Below the pieces are notes generated by a model. It was given only the letters and a program-made list of their open reading frames with translations. It was not told the DNA's origin and searched no databases. From assembly GCA_018262385.1 (NCBI GenBank), contig JAGSPQ010000302.1, forward strand, positions 1-8,111: 8,111 bases of DNA. The letters are read 5' to 3'. Below, piece by piece: positions 1 through 6,163 of this stretch. Numbering within the stretch: the stretch's first letter is position 1; every line of letters begins with the position of its first letter. The DNA is from Myxococcaceae bacterium (lineage in GTDB: Bacteria; Myxococcota; Myxococcia; Myxococcales; Myxococcaceae). A program made the position numbers and the translations under genes.

Positions 1-320
1 GGGCCCGGCCACGCAGGGGGAAATTCCCCGAACCACTCAGCTCGTCGGCGCTCCCGCCGGCGGTCCGGACAGCCGCCCGCCTGCGCCGATCGAGCGCACC
101 GAGATCTCCCGGCCCGCGCCGCTGGCGGGCCCGGCGACGCACGGTGAAATTCCCCGAGCCACTCAGCTCGTCGGCGCTCCCGCCGGCGGTCCGCCCAGTC
201 GCCCGCCGGGTGAACTTCCCCGCTCCGCGCCGACCGCAGCTGCGCCGACCGCCGCTCCGGCCAGCCGCCCGCCCGCCCCGGTGGAGCGCACCGAGATCTC
301 CCGGCCCGCGCCGATGGCGG
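1..320 (+). repeat. Imperfect in-frame repeats in the Pro-rich region of the RDD protein gene
   Basis: Two repeat units recur in the reading frame. Bases 20-67 match 146-193 with one mismatch (offset 126 bp, 42 codons); both encode GEIPR-x-TQLVGAPAGGP. Bases 92-128 match 284-320 with one mismatch (offset 192 bp, 64 codons), encoding ERTEISRPAP. The offsets are multiples of three, so copy number can vary without breaking the frame. The difference between offsets comes from a 66-bp insertion-like stretch (about 197-262) of Ala/Pro/Arg codons. Further copies may lie left of the window. Confidence 0.85.
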
Positions 321-1432
321 CGGCGCCTCCCGGAGTGGTCGCCCGCGTCCCGGTTCCGCTCGGCGCCGGCCCCGCCCCCGCCGCCTACGTGCCGATCCCC
401 GCGGCGACCGTCCCGGGCGGGCCCTTCGAGCGCCCCGACGCCGCCGCGCGCTTTGCCGCCACAACCGCCGTCCGGGCGCCCGGAGTGCCGCTGCCCGCGC
501 GGATGGGGTCTCCCGCCGGGCCGATCATCGACCCCGCTCCGACGGTCCGCCCGCCGCAGGGCCCCCAGGTGACGCCGACGCCCGCCAGGCAGATCAGCCC
601 GCAGGACCTGACCCCCTCGGTGCCGCGGGAGGCGGTCGCCCCGGCTCGGGTGGCCACCCCGCCGCCGCAGCGGGCCGCTCCCCCGCCACCCACTCCGCCG
701 CTGCCGCCGCCGCCCCGCCCGGCGCTGGTGGTGCCTCCCTCCTTCATGGATCTGCCGGCGGCGATGGAGAAGCCCCGCACCCTGGGCCCGGAGTTCGCCA
801 CCACCCAGCCCGGCATCCCCGGCCCGTACTCGAAGCCGAAGCCACCGCCCCAGCCCGATCCCCTCTCCGAGGAGGTCGCGCCCCCCGTCCCGCTCGGGCA
901 GGACTCCACCGACACCCTCGCCGATCGACCGGCGGTGGGGACCGGGTCCGACCTTCCGGTCGCGTCCGATCAGGTGCTGGCGGCTCCCGCCTCGCTGTGG
1001 CGGCGGGCGCTGGCGTCGATCTTCGACCTCGCGGCGATCGGCGGAGCGGTGGCCGGGCTGCTGCTCCTCGCGGTCACCCTCACCGGCGGCAAGCCGGTGC
1101 CCAACCACCTGCACGGCCTCGAGGCCTTCTTCTTCCGGCTGCAGCCGATCGCGATCCCCGCCCTCGGGCTGACCGTGCTGCTGGCGGTGCTCTACACCAC
1201 CCTCGGCGCGTTCCTCCTCAAGGGGCGCACCCTCGGCAGGCTGCTGTTGGGGATCCGCCTGGTCGACTCGAGCGGGAAGTCGCCCGGGCCAATCCGATCA
1301 CTGTTCCGGGCAGTGTTCGCAATCTTTTCCTTCGCGCTCTTTCTGGCTGGCTTCTGGCTCGCAGTGTTCGATCGGCGCGGTCAAACACTGCACGACAAGC
1401 TGACCCGGACATTCGTGGTCCGGCCGGTATGA
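2..1432 (+). CDS. RDD family membrane protein with long Pro-rich N-terminal region (5' partial)
   Basis: The frame is open from base 2 to the TGA at 1430-1432, so the start lies left of the window and 476 residues are visible. The GTG at 281 is internal: repeats preceding it are in the same frame. Visible residues 1 to about 325 are Pro/Ala-rich, low-complexity and probably disordered. Residues about 333-476 form an RDD domain: WRRALASIFD (333-342) opens the first helix, GRTLGRLLLGIRLVD lies at 408-422 and DRRGQTLHDKLT at 457-468, both hallmark segments. Three membrane helices are apparent, around 337-362, 384-408 and 436-456. RDD proteins are integral membrane proteins of mostly unknown function; some have been proposed to act in ion transport. 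The disordered part probably faces the cytoplasm as an interaction tail (inference). The stop lies 10 bp before the next start, indicating an operon. From about 1289 the codons become much less GC-biased. RDD assignment is firm; cellular role is unknown. Confidence 0.87.
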   Translation, partial: GPATQGEIPRTTQLVGAPAGGPDSRPPAPIERTEISRPAPLAGPATHGEIPRATQLVGAPAGGPPSRPPGELPRSAPTAAAPTAAPASRPPAPVERTEISRPAPMAAAPPGVVARVPVPLGAGPAPAAYVPIPAATVPGGPFERPDAAARFAATTAVRAPGVPLPARMGSPAGPIIDPAPTVRPPQGPQVTPTPARQISPQDLTPSVPREAVAPARVATPPPQRAAPPPPTPPLPPPPRPALVVPPSFMDLPAAMEKPRTLGPEFATTQPGIPGPYSKPKPPPQPDPLSEEVAPPVPLGQDSTDTLADRPAVGTGSDLPVASDQVLAAPASLWRRALASIFDLAAIGGAVAGLLLLAVTLTGGKPVPNHLHGLEAFFFRLQPIAIPALGLTVLLAVLYTTLGAFLLKGRTLGRLLLGIRLVDSSGKSPGPIRSLFRAVFAIFSFALFLAGFWLAVFDRRGQTLHDKLTRTFVVRPV

Positions 1433-1442
1433 TGCGCCGCCC

Positions 1443-3752
1443 ATGTCCCAGCGGCTCGCTCAACACCTGATCTCTCGCGGCCTGCTGCCCGCGAAAGTCG
1501 TGGATGACGCGCTCCGCCGGCTGCAGGAGGGCTCGGCCGCGCTCGACACCATCCTGCTCGAGGCCGGGTCGGTGTCCGAAGCCGGCATGCTCCAGGCGCT
1601 CTCGGACGTGTCGGGGATGCGGCTGGTGAACCTGGCCGACTTCGAGCCCAACACCGAGGCCGGGCCGATGCTGCCGCTGAAGATCTCGCGCCGGCTCACC
1701 GTGGTGCCGCTGTCGGTCGACGGCAACATCCTCCACCTCGCCGTCGGCTACCCGGTGCCGCACAAGGAGCTGCGCGAGGTCGCCTTCCTGCTCGGCAAGG
1801 AGCTCGAGCTGTGGGTCGCGCTCGAGTGCCGGATCAAGGACTGGCAGACCGCGCTCTACCGCGAGCCGATGCCCGAGCGGTTCAAGGTGCTGCTGGGCGA
1901 TCTCGATCCGGGACGGCGGGTGGCGACTGTTGCCAAGGCCGCCGCCCCGGCTGCCAGGCCCGCCGCGCAAGCGAAGCAGTCCCCGAAGGTGACGGCCAGC
2001 AAGCCCGAGCTGCTGGTGATGGACAAGGACCAGAGCGCTCACGGGCTGCTGACCGAGTCGATCTCGCTCGAGGTGCTGGAGAAGATCGCCCGCGGGGTGA
2101 TCGAAGAGCCGGTGCTGTTGGTGAAGCCGAAGGTGAAGCGGCCCGCGCCTCCCGCCGCGGCCCCGGGGACGGCGATGGGGCCGGCCGAGGTCCACTCGAC
2201 AGTGGTGCTGGAGCCGAAGGCCTACGCCGCGTTCGCCCAGCCCAGGCCGGTGGCAGACACCGACGAGCACCTCGAGACCGCGGTGCTCGACACCACCGGC
2301 TACGCGAACTTCGCCCGGCAGGTCTCCATCCCCGAGGCCCCGAAGAAGCGCCTGCCCGGAGATCGCACCCCGACCGAGCCCGAGATGCCGGCGATCGTGC
2401 TCCCCCCTCCGCCGGCGATCGCGCCGGTCGCCCCGGTCGCCCCGGTCGCCAAGGCCGCCCCGCTGCCGCGGATCACCGTCCCGAAGACCGACGAGGCCTG
2501 GCACTCGCAGGAGAAGGTGTTTCCCGGCGGCGTGCTTCCTCCGCGCAACCGCACCGAGGAGGCGCCCAGCCCGACCAACCGCGAGGTGCGCGCCGTCGAG
2601 CGCGCGTGGGTGATGCCCGCGGCGTCGGCCCGGCCGAGCATCGAGCGGCTGAAGACCCGCGGCGTCGGCCCGGCCGAGCATCGAGCGGCTGAAGACCGCG
2701 CCGAGCGCGCCCCGCCCTCCTGCGCCGTCACGGCCGGCCGACGTGACGATGCCGAACCTGCCGATTCACGATCCGCCCGCCGCGCCGGCGGTGCGAGACG
2801 AGACGGACTTCAGCGACATCACCGCCACCCCGTCGTCGCCGAAGTTGCCGATGCTGACCGCCGCTCCGGTGGTGAAGGCGGGCGCCGCGCTGCCGCTCGA
2901 CCCGCCGCGCCCGTCGGTGCCGGTGCCCGAGCGCGTCCAGCCGCCCGAGCTGCAGCCCTCGTACGGCGCTGCGCCGGCGATCGCCGAGCAGCCACCCACC
3001 GCTCCGCCCGAGCTCGCCGCCTCGGCAATGAGCGCGCTGCAGGACGCCGCCCCGCCGACCTTCACCCCCCGGCTGATGTCGGCGGCGGCGGGGGTGGTGG
3101 TGCCTTCGGGCAACCCGGCCGACTGGTCGCTGGCGCAAGCGCGCGCGGCGCTGAAGCTGACGGTGCAGGATCGGGACAGGCTGGTCTCGGTGGCGCTCGA
3201 CTACGGGCGGCGCGCGTTCGAGTTCGTCGGCGCCTTCGCGGTGGTGCGCGGAGCGGCGGTCGGCTGGGACGCCCGGGCCGAGGGCGAGCCGCCGGTAATC
3301 CGGCACGTCTCGATTCCGCTCGACGCGGCAAGCGTGTTCCGCACCGTCGCGCTCACCCGCGGCAGCTACGTCGGGCCGCTGCCTCCCGACGCGCTCACCC
3401 AGCACTACCTGGCGCTGCTCGGCCGCTCGCCCCGGGCGGTCTTCCTCTGGCCGGTCGAGGTGAAGGGCCGGCTGGTGGCGATGCTCTACGGCGACAGCGG
3501 CAGCAAGCCGGTCAGCCAGCGCAAGCTCAACGACTTCATCCTCTTCTGCCAGGAGCTGCCGTCGGCCTTCGGCGAGTTGATCGTCTTTCGCAAGCAGCGG
3601 CTGGGGACCTCGGCCGCCTTCCACTCCGAGACCGACGCGCTGGGGCTGCCCGCCCCGGAGCAGCAGAGCGCCGAGCCCCACCCCGACGCCGAGTTTGCCC
3701 AGGCCGACGCCGACTGGTTCTCCGGCCTGCTCACCCTGCTGATCGGGCCTGA
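1443..3752 (+). CDS. N-terminal half as read: MshEN domain plus linker, then out-of-frame tail
   Basis: Read literally, the ATG at 1443 opens 769 codons, but only residues 1 to about 418 are genuine. After the second repeat copy the frame runs into an Arg/Ala-rich stretch of about 350 residues that shadows the true downstream frame until a chance TGA at 3750-3752. The genuine part begins with an MshEN-like fold. The first expected motif (RLGxx(L)xxxG type) appears as R4-L5-A6 with G13-L14-L15, so the usual Gly is Ala. In the second, centred on G42, Arg and Gly are replaced by A33 and D35. Cyclic di-GMP binding is therefore doubtful although the fold is probable. The linker holds two related motifs of the form T-x-V-L-[ED]-x3-Y-A-x-F-A and a Val-Ala-Pro run near 2421-2451. 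If translated as written, the product would lack the GAF-like and HEAT regions. Confidence 0.6.
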   Translation: MSQRLAQHLISRGLLPAKVVDDALRRLQEGSAALDTILLEAGSVSEAGMLQALSDVSGMRLVNLADFEPNTEAGPMLPLKISRRLTVVPLSVDGNILHLAVGYPVPHKELREVAFLLGKELELWVALECRIKDWQTALYREPMPERFKVLLGDLDPGRRVATVAKAAAPAARPAAQAKQSPKVTASKPELLVMDKDQSAHGLLTESISLEVLEKIARGVIEEPVLLVKPKVKRPAPPAAAPGTAMGPAEVHSTVVLEPKAYAAFAQPRPVADTDEHLETAVLDTTGYANFARQVSIPEAPKKRLPGDRTPTEPEMPAIVLPPPPAIAPVAPVAPVAKAAPLPRITVPKTDEAWHSQEKVFPGGVLPPRNRTEEAPSPTNREVRAVERAWVMPAASARPSIERLKTRGVGPAEHRAAEDRAERAPPSCAVTAGRRDDAEPADSRSARRAGGARRDGLQRHHRHPVVAEVADADRRSGGEGGRRAAARPAAPVGAGARARPAARAAALVRRCAGDRRAATHRSARARRLGNERAAGRRPADLHPPADVGGGGGGGAFGQPGRLVAGASARGAEADGAGSGQAGLGGARLRAARVRVRRRLRGGARSGGRLGRPGRGRAAGNPARLDSARRGKRVPHRRAHPRQLRRAAASRRAHPALPGAARPLAPGGLPLAGRGEGPAGGDALRRQRQQAGQPAQAQRLHPLLPGAAVGLRRVDRLSQAAAGDLGRLPLRDRRAGAARPGAAERRAPPRRRVCPGRRRLVLRPAHPADRA
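2199..2318 (+). repeat. Two degenerate linker motifs, T-x-V-L-[ED]-x3-Y-A-x-F-A-[QR]
   Basis: Bases 2199-2240 encode TVVLEPKAYAAFAQ and 2277-2318 encode TAVLDTTGYANFAR. They are 14 residues each, start 26 residues apart, share seven identical positions and conservative changes at two more, and sit in otherwise low-complexity Pro/Ala-rich linker. The DNA copies have diverged, so the similarity is at protein level, as expected for short linear docking motifs. The function is unknown. Confidence 0.6.
2616..2696 (+). repeat. Perfect 40-bp tandem duplication causing a frameshift
   Basis: Bases 2617-2656 and 2657-2696 are identical; the match extends one base on each side, to 2616/2656 and 2657/2697, then breaks. 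The unit encodes PAASARPSIERLKT in the correct frame. Since 40 is not a multiple of three, the second copy moves the downstream gene by one base. In the second copy the true downstream frame re-reads the same peptide and then continues as APSAPRPPAP. The copies lack any divergence, which points to a very recent event, slippage during replication, or an assembly/read-merging artefact. Confidence 0.97.
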
Positions 3753-4560
3753 TCCCCGCGAGCGCGCGAACTCGATGACCGAGCTGTCGCGCACCCCCGA
3801 CACTTCGGCGCGGGCGCTGGTGCGCGCCTTTCCCGGGCCGACCGCCTGGAGCCGCCTGCCGGTCACCGAGCTGCCCGAGGTCGACGAGCTGGGCCCGATT
3901 CCCGGAGCGCTCGCCCGGCTGGGCCGGCCCGCGGCGCTCGCCCTCGCGCCGCTGCTGGACGCGGACGACTCCGACACCCGCTACCTCGCCCTGCTGACCG
4001 CCGGCTCGCTGCGCTACCCCGAGCTGCTCGACGGCGTGCTGCGCGGGCTGTTCGACATGGAGCCGGACATCTCGTCCGCCGCGCGCGCCGCGGCCACCGC
4101 GATGAAGGACGTCGACGGGTACCCCGAGGCGGTGCGTGCGCTGCGGCAGGAGCTCGCCTCGCGGGATCCGCTGCGCAAGAGCCTCGCCGCCCGCGCGCTG
4201 GGAATGCTCCACGACCGCGAGGCGATCGAAGGGCTGATCGGCCTCACCGCGTCGGAAGACTCGCTGTGCTCCCAGTCGGCCGCCGAGGCGCTGCGGGAAA
4301 TCTGCCGGGCGAACCTCGGGCCCAACGCCCGGCAGTGGGCCGCCTGGTATGCGATGGCCCGCAGCCGCCGGCGGATCGAGTGGCTGTGCGACGCGCTCGA
4401 CAGCGAGGAGTTCGAGCTGCGGCTGTCGGCGGTCGAGGAACTCTCGCGCTCGTTCGGCGACAACCTCGGCTACTTCGCCGACGGCCCCGAGACCGAGCGG
4501 GGCCTGGCGGTCGAGCGGTGGCGCTCGGCGATCAACGCCCGCCCCGACTTCGACCTGTAG
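2743..4560 (+). CDS. C-terminal half: GAF-like region and HEAT-type repeats
   Basis: This 605-residue frame starts formally at a GTG (2743), with ATG at 2749, but no ribosome binding site precedes either. It is best read as the continuation of the gene starting at 1443 (residues 421-1025 of the restored protein). Its own residues 1-125 are Pro-rich linker. About 127-287 look like a GAF-type fold: a long helix with DRDRLVSVALDYGRRAF, then strands ending in FLWPVEVKGRLVAMLYGD, a pattern seen in myxobacterial GAF-like domains. About 380-605 contain repeated helix pairs of HEAT type (GALARLGRPAALALAPLLDA; SLAARALGMLHDREAIEGLI; ELRLSAVEELSRSFGD). HEAT repeats bind protein partners; no catalytic residues are evident. 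The gene ends with TAG at 4558-4560. A second product by reinitiation cannot be excluded but nothing in the sequence supports it. Confidence 0.7.
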   Translation: MTMPNLPIHDPPAAPAVRDETDFSDITATPSSPKLPMLTAAPVVKAGAALPLDPPRPSVPVPERVQPPELQPSYGAAPAIAEQPPTAPPELAASAMSALQDAAPPTFTPRLMSAAAGVVVPSGNPADWSLAQARAALKLTVQDRDRLVSVALDYGRRAFEFVGAFAVVRGAAVGWDARAEGEPPVIRHVSIPLDAASVFRTVALTRGSYVGPLPPDALTQHYLALLGRSPRAVFLWPVEVKGRLVAMLYGDSGSKPVSQRKLNDFILFCQELPSAFGELIVFRKQRLGTSAAFHSETDALGLPAPEQQSAEPHPDAEFAQADADWFSGLLTLLIGPDPRERANSMTELSRTPDTSARALVRAFPGPTAWSRLPVTELPEVDELGPIPGALARLGRPAALALAPLLDADDSDTRYLALLTAGSLRYPELLDGVLRGLFDMEPDISSAARAAATAMKDVDGYPEAVRALRQELASRDPLRKSLAARALGMLHDREAIEGLIGLTASEDSLCSQSAAEALREICRANLGPNARQWAAWYAMARSRRRIEWLCDALDSEEFELRLSAVEELSRSFGDNLGYFADGPETERGLAVERWRSAINARPDFDL

Positions 4561-4642
4561 GCGGGGAGCCATCGATGACGATGTAGGTCGGCCGCAGTGA
4601 GAGTGGGTTGCAGTAATGGAACGGCATTTCAGAAGTGGGAGC

Positions 4643-4669
4643 GCGTTCTTGCTCACCGAGGCAGAACGC
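4643..4669 (+). other. Hairpin in the leader of the stress-protein-like gene
   Basis: GCGTTCT (4643-4649) pairs perfectly with AGAACGC (4663-4669). Inside the loop, CTC at 4652-4654 can pair with GAG at 4658-4660, and G4651 with C4662 across small bulges, leaving a three-base loop. A second, overlapping pair of arms exists: GGGAGCGC (4637-4644) with GCGCTCCC (4682-4689). The two structures share bases 4643-4644, so they compete only at their edge. No T-run follows, so an intrinsic terminator is not well supported. The hairpin lies 83 bp after the stop of the upstream gene and 64 bp before the ATG at 4734; it could be an mRNA leader structure, a processing site or a protein-binding palindrome. 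Confidence 0.45.
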
Positions 4670-4733
4670 CACGCAACTCGGGCGCTCCCCCGGCGAGCGC
4701 ACGGTGGCACCGAAGATGCTCCTCCTTCCTCTC

Positions 4734-5231
4734 ATGTCCACCCAAGCCGTGTTTGGCGTCTTGAAGACCCGCGTGCAGGCTGCTGCGGTAATCCGAGACG
4801 TAAGCCGCACCGGGTTCAACACCAACCAGATCTCGGTGCTGGTGCCCGAGACCCCCGCGGCGACCGGGGGCCAGACGGGCGAAGAGCTCGGCTTGCTGAC
4901 CGGCCTGGTCGAGGTGTCGATTCCCGGCCTGCGGACCACCCACGGCGCGGGGCCGCTGGTGGCGACGCTCGCCGGCTGGTCGACCGCGGGGGTGACCCAC
5001 GGGTTGATCGCGCTGCGGCTCTCCGAGAGCCTCGCCCACCAGTACGAGAAGAAGATCGGCGAGGGCTTCATCCTCATCTCGGTTCAGACCCACGAGCCGA
5101 AGGACGTCGACCGGCTGAAGGCGATCCTCTGGCAGAACCTGGCGGAGAACGTCGGGGCGAGCGAGCCGCCGCCCGAGGTCAGCGGAATCAATCCGCGGCC
5201 TTCGCGTCCCCCGGCAGTGATTCCGCTGTAG
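4734..5231 (+). CDS. Small protein resembling the general stress protein 17M-like family
   Basis: The frame encodes 165 residues from the ATG at 4734. Residues 1-35 match the usual opening of this family (MSTQAVFGVLKTRVQAAAVI, then GFNTNQISVLVPE): a beta-alpha-beta unit in which a nucleotide-independent regulatory-type fold reads one strand, a helix, then a second strand. A Gly/Ala-rich hydrophobic segment follows (about 62-93, GAGPLVATLAGWSTAG), then a helix with HQYEKKIGEGFILISVQ, the second half of the fold. The C-terminal 20 residues are a Pro-rich tail. Members are stress-associated but lack a defined biochemical activity. The start is uncertain: an ATG at 4716 is better placed behind a GGTGG element (4703-4707) and would add MLLLPL; a GTG at 4635 would translate through the hairpin and looks non-coding. 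The 3' end overlaps the opposing BrkB-type gene. Assignment rests on overall pattern only. Confidence 0.62.
   Translation: MSTQAVFGVLKTRVQAAAVIRDVSRTGFNTNQISVLVPETPAATGGQTGEELGLLTGLVEVSIPGLRTTHGAGPLVATLAGWSTAGVTHGLIALRLSESLAHQYEKKIGEGFILISVQTHEPKDVDRLKAILWQNLAENVGASEPPPEVSGINPRPSRPPAVIPL
5188..5231. other. 44-bp convergent overlap of two coding sequences
   Basis: The + strand gene ending with TAG at 5229-5231 and the - strand gene ending with TGA (TCA on +, 5188-5190) share 44 bp. Both tails in this stretch are poorly conserved-looking: a Pro-rich tail on + (SGINPRPSRPPAVIPL) and ATAESLPGDAKAAD on -. No terminator hairpin is visible, so transcripts may be complementary at their 3' ends. Confidence 0.85.
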
Positions 5232-6081
5232 CCCGAGGCCCAGGCGCCCGGCCGCGCGAGCGGGCGTAGACGTGGGTGAACTCGGCGCCGAGGAACAGCA
5301 CCTGGGCCGAGTAGTAGACCCACAGCAGCAGCACTGCCAGCGAGCCGGCGGCCCCGTAGCTGGAGGCGACCGCGCTTCGGCCGAGGTAGAGCCCGATTCC
5401 AAACTTCCCGAGGCTGAACAGCACGGCGGTGACCGCGGCGCCGATCCACACGTCGCGCCACTGCACCTTCACCTCGGGCAGCACCTTGTAGATCAGCGCG
5501 AACAGCGCGGTGACGATCGCGTAGGAGACGAGCAGCTCGACGAGCCGCCAGAAGGTCGCGCCACCGAGCCAGTTGCCGACCGCGGCCACCCCGGCGCTGG
5601 CCAGCAGCGACAGCAGCAGCAGGAAGCCGGCGCCGACCACCATCGCGAACGCGAGGAAGCGGCGCTTCACGAACCCCGCCAGCCCGCGGTTGAGCCCCGG
5701 ATCGAGCCCCCAGATCTGGTTGAGCGCGTTCTGCAGCGCGGCGAAAATGCCGGTGGCGCCGAAGAGCATCGCGAACACGCTGAGCACCGTCGCCACCAGC
5801 CCCTGGGCCGGCCGGGCGGCGCTGGCCATCATGTCCTCGATCACCTTCGCGCTCGCGTCGCCGACCACCGACTGCAGCTCGCCATGGATTTCCCCCCTCG
5901 CCGCCTCGGGCCCGAAGGCGAGGCCCGCGATCGCCACCGCGATGATCAGCGTCGGAGCGATGGCGAACACCGTGAAGTAGGCCAGCGACGCCGCGTGGGT
6001 CGAGATGTCGTCCGAGTTCCAGGCGGCGACCGTCTGCTTCAGCAGCGTCCACGCCTTCAGTCCTTTGACGGCTGGGGGCAA
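5188..6081 (-). CDS. YihY/virulence factor BrkB family inner-membrane protein
   Basis: This 297-residue polytopic membrane protein is close to the family's usual length. Conserved segments are clear: AASLAYFTVFAIAPTLII in the first helix (about 30-55), GATGIFAALQNALNQIWG (about 108-125), and the C-terminal signature LLLWVYYSAQVLFLGAEFTHVYAR. Six hydrophobic helices are expected near residues 31-55, 94-117, 142-168, 180-203, 210-233 and 240-262, followed by a short charged cytoplasmic tail. The family is widespread; its function is unsettled, and the historic RNase BN label is considered wrong. The start is TTG (complement of 6079-6081), supported by an AAGGAG ribosome binding site five bases upstream and by absence of any nearby in-frame ATG. 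It lies 82 bp downstream of the lipoprotein gene on the same strand, so co-transcription is possible. Family assignment is secure. Confidence 0.93.
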   Translation of the reverse strand: MPPAVKGLKAWTLLKQTVAAWNSDDISTHAASLAYFTVFAIAPTLIIAVAIAGLAFGPEAARGEIHGELQSVVGDASAKVIEDMMASAARPAQGLVATVLSVFAMLFGATGIFAALQNALNQIWGLDPGLNRGLAGFVKRRFLAFAMVVGAGFLLLLSLLASAGVAAVGNWLGGATFWRLVELLVSYAIVTALFALIYKVLPEVKVQWRDVWIGAAVTAVLFSLGKFGIGLYLGRSAVASSYGAAGSLAVLLLWVYYSAQVLFLGAEFTHVYARSRGRAPGPRATAESLPGDAKAAD

Positions 6082-6086
6082 CGGGG

Positions 6087-6092
6087 CTCCTT
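6087..6092 (-). promoter_or_regulatory. Ribosome binding site AAGGAG deciding a TTG start
   Basis: On the - strand AAGGAG (CTCCTT on +) ends five bases before TTG at 6081-6079. It is among the strongest Shine-Dalgarno matches in the window and is what selects the unusual start codon of the BrkB-type gene. Confidence 0.75.
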
Positions 6093-6163
6093 CTGGGTCC
6101 AGCGATCCAGCGCCTTCAGGGAGCAGGATCGGTGCCGCGGCCCTGCTGGGGCGAATCGGCGCG

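Larger units (their letters stand above)
1443..4560 (+). pseudogene. MshEN-linker-GAF-like-HEAT protein gene, frame broken by a 40-bp tandem duplication
   Basis: As given, the sequence needs a frame change near 2657-2697. Deleting one copy of the 40-bp repeat joins the frame starting at 1443 exactly to the one ending at 4560, giving 1025 residues with no internal stop. Restored domain order: residues 1 to about 155 resemble the GspE/MshE N-terminal domain (MshEN, known in other proteins to bind cyclic di-GMP); about 160-545 form a Pro/Ala-rich linker; about 548-707 look like a divergent GAF sensor fold; about 800-1025 are HEAT-type helical repeats. There is no Walker A ATPase motif, so it is not a GspE/PilB motor. 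The likely role is a cytoplasmic scaffold or signalling protein (inference). The ATG at 1443 follows the RDD gene by 10 bp and has no clear ribosome binding site, so translational coupling is plausible. Both sides of the break keep good coding character, so the lesion is recent or is an assembly/sequencing artefact. Confidence 0.8.

Noticed and set aside
1348..1363. Sigma-54-like element TGGC-N7-TCGC
   Set aside because: It has one mismatch in the essential -12 part and lies within a Phe/Leu/Ala-coding membrane helix, where such strings arise by chance; not listed as a promoter.
2421..2451. Short GCCCCGGTC repeats in the linker
   Set aside because: These are only a Val-Ala-Pro run in low-complexity coding sequence, in frame and without sign of regulatory use.
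1218..2681. 487-residue open frame on the - strand across the RDD/MshEN junction
   Set aside because: It spans two well-supported + strand genes, is Arg/Gly/His-rich without motifs, and is a shadow of their codon bias.
2728..4710. 660-residue open frame on the - strand opposite the GAF-like/HEAT region
   Set aside because: It is Arg/Gly/His-rich low-complexity sequence, as expected antisense to a GC-rich gene, and shows no domain; the + strand frame contains recognisable folds and the expected GC-ending codons.
4635..4733. Possible 33-residue N-terminal extension of the stress-protein-like gene from GTG 4635
   Set aside because: The extension runs through the hairpin, has composition unlike the rest of the protein, and family members normally begin near MSTQ; ATG 4716 remains a reasonable alternative.
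6122..6147. Six-base inverted repeat AGCAGG/CCTGCT after the lipoprotein gene stop
   Set aside because: The stem is short with a 14-base loop and no T-run on the - strand, too weak to call a terminator.
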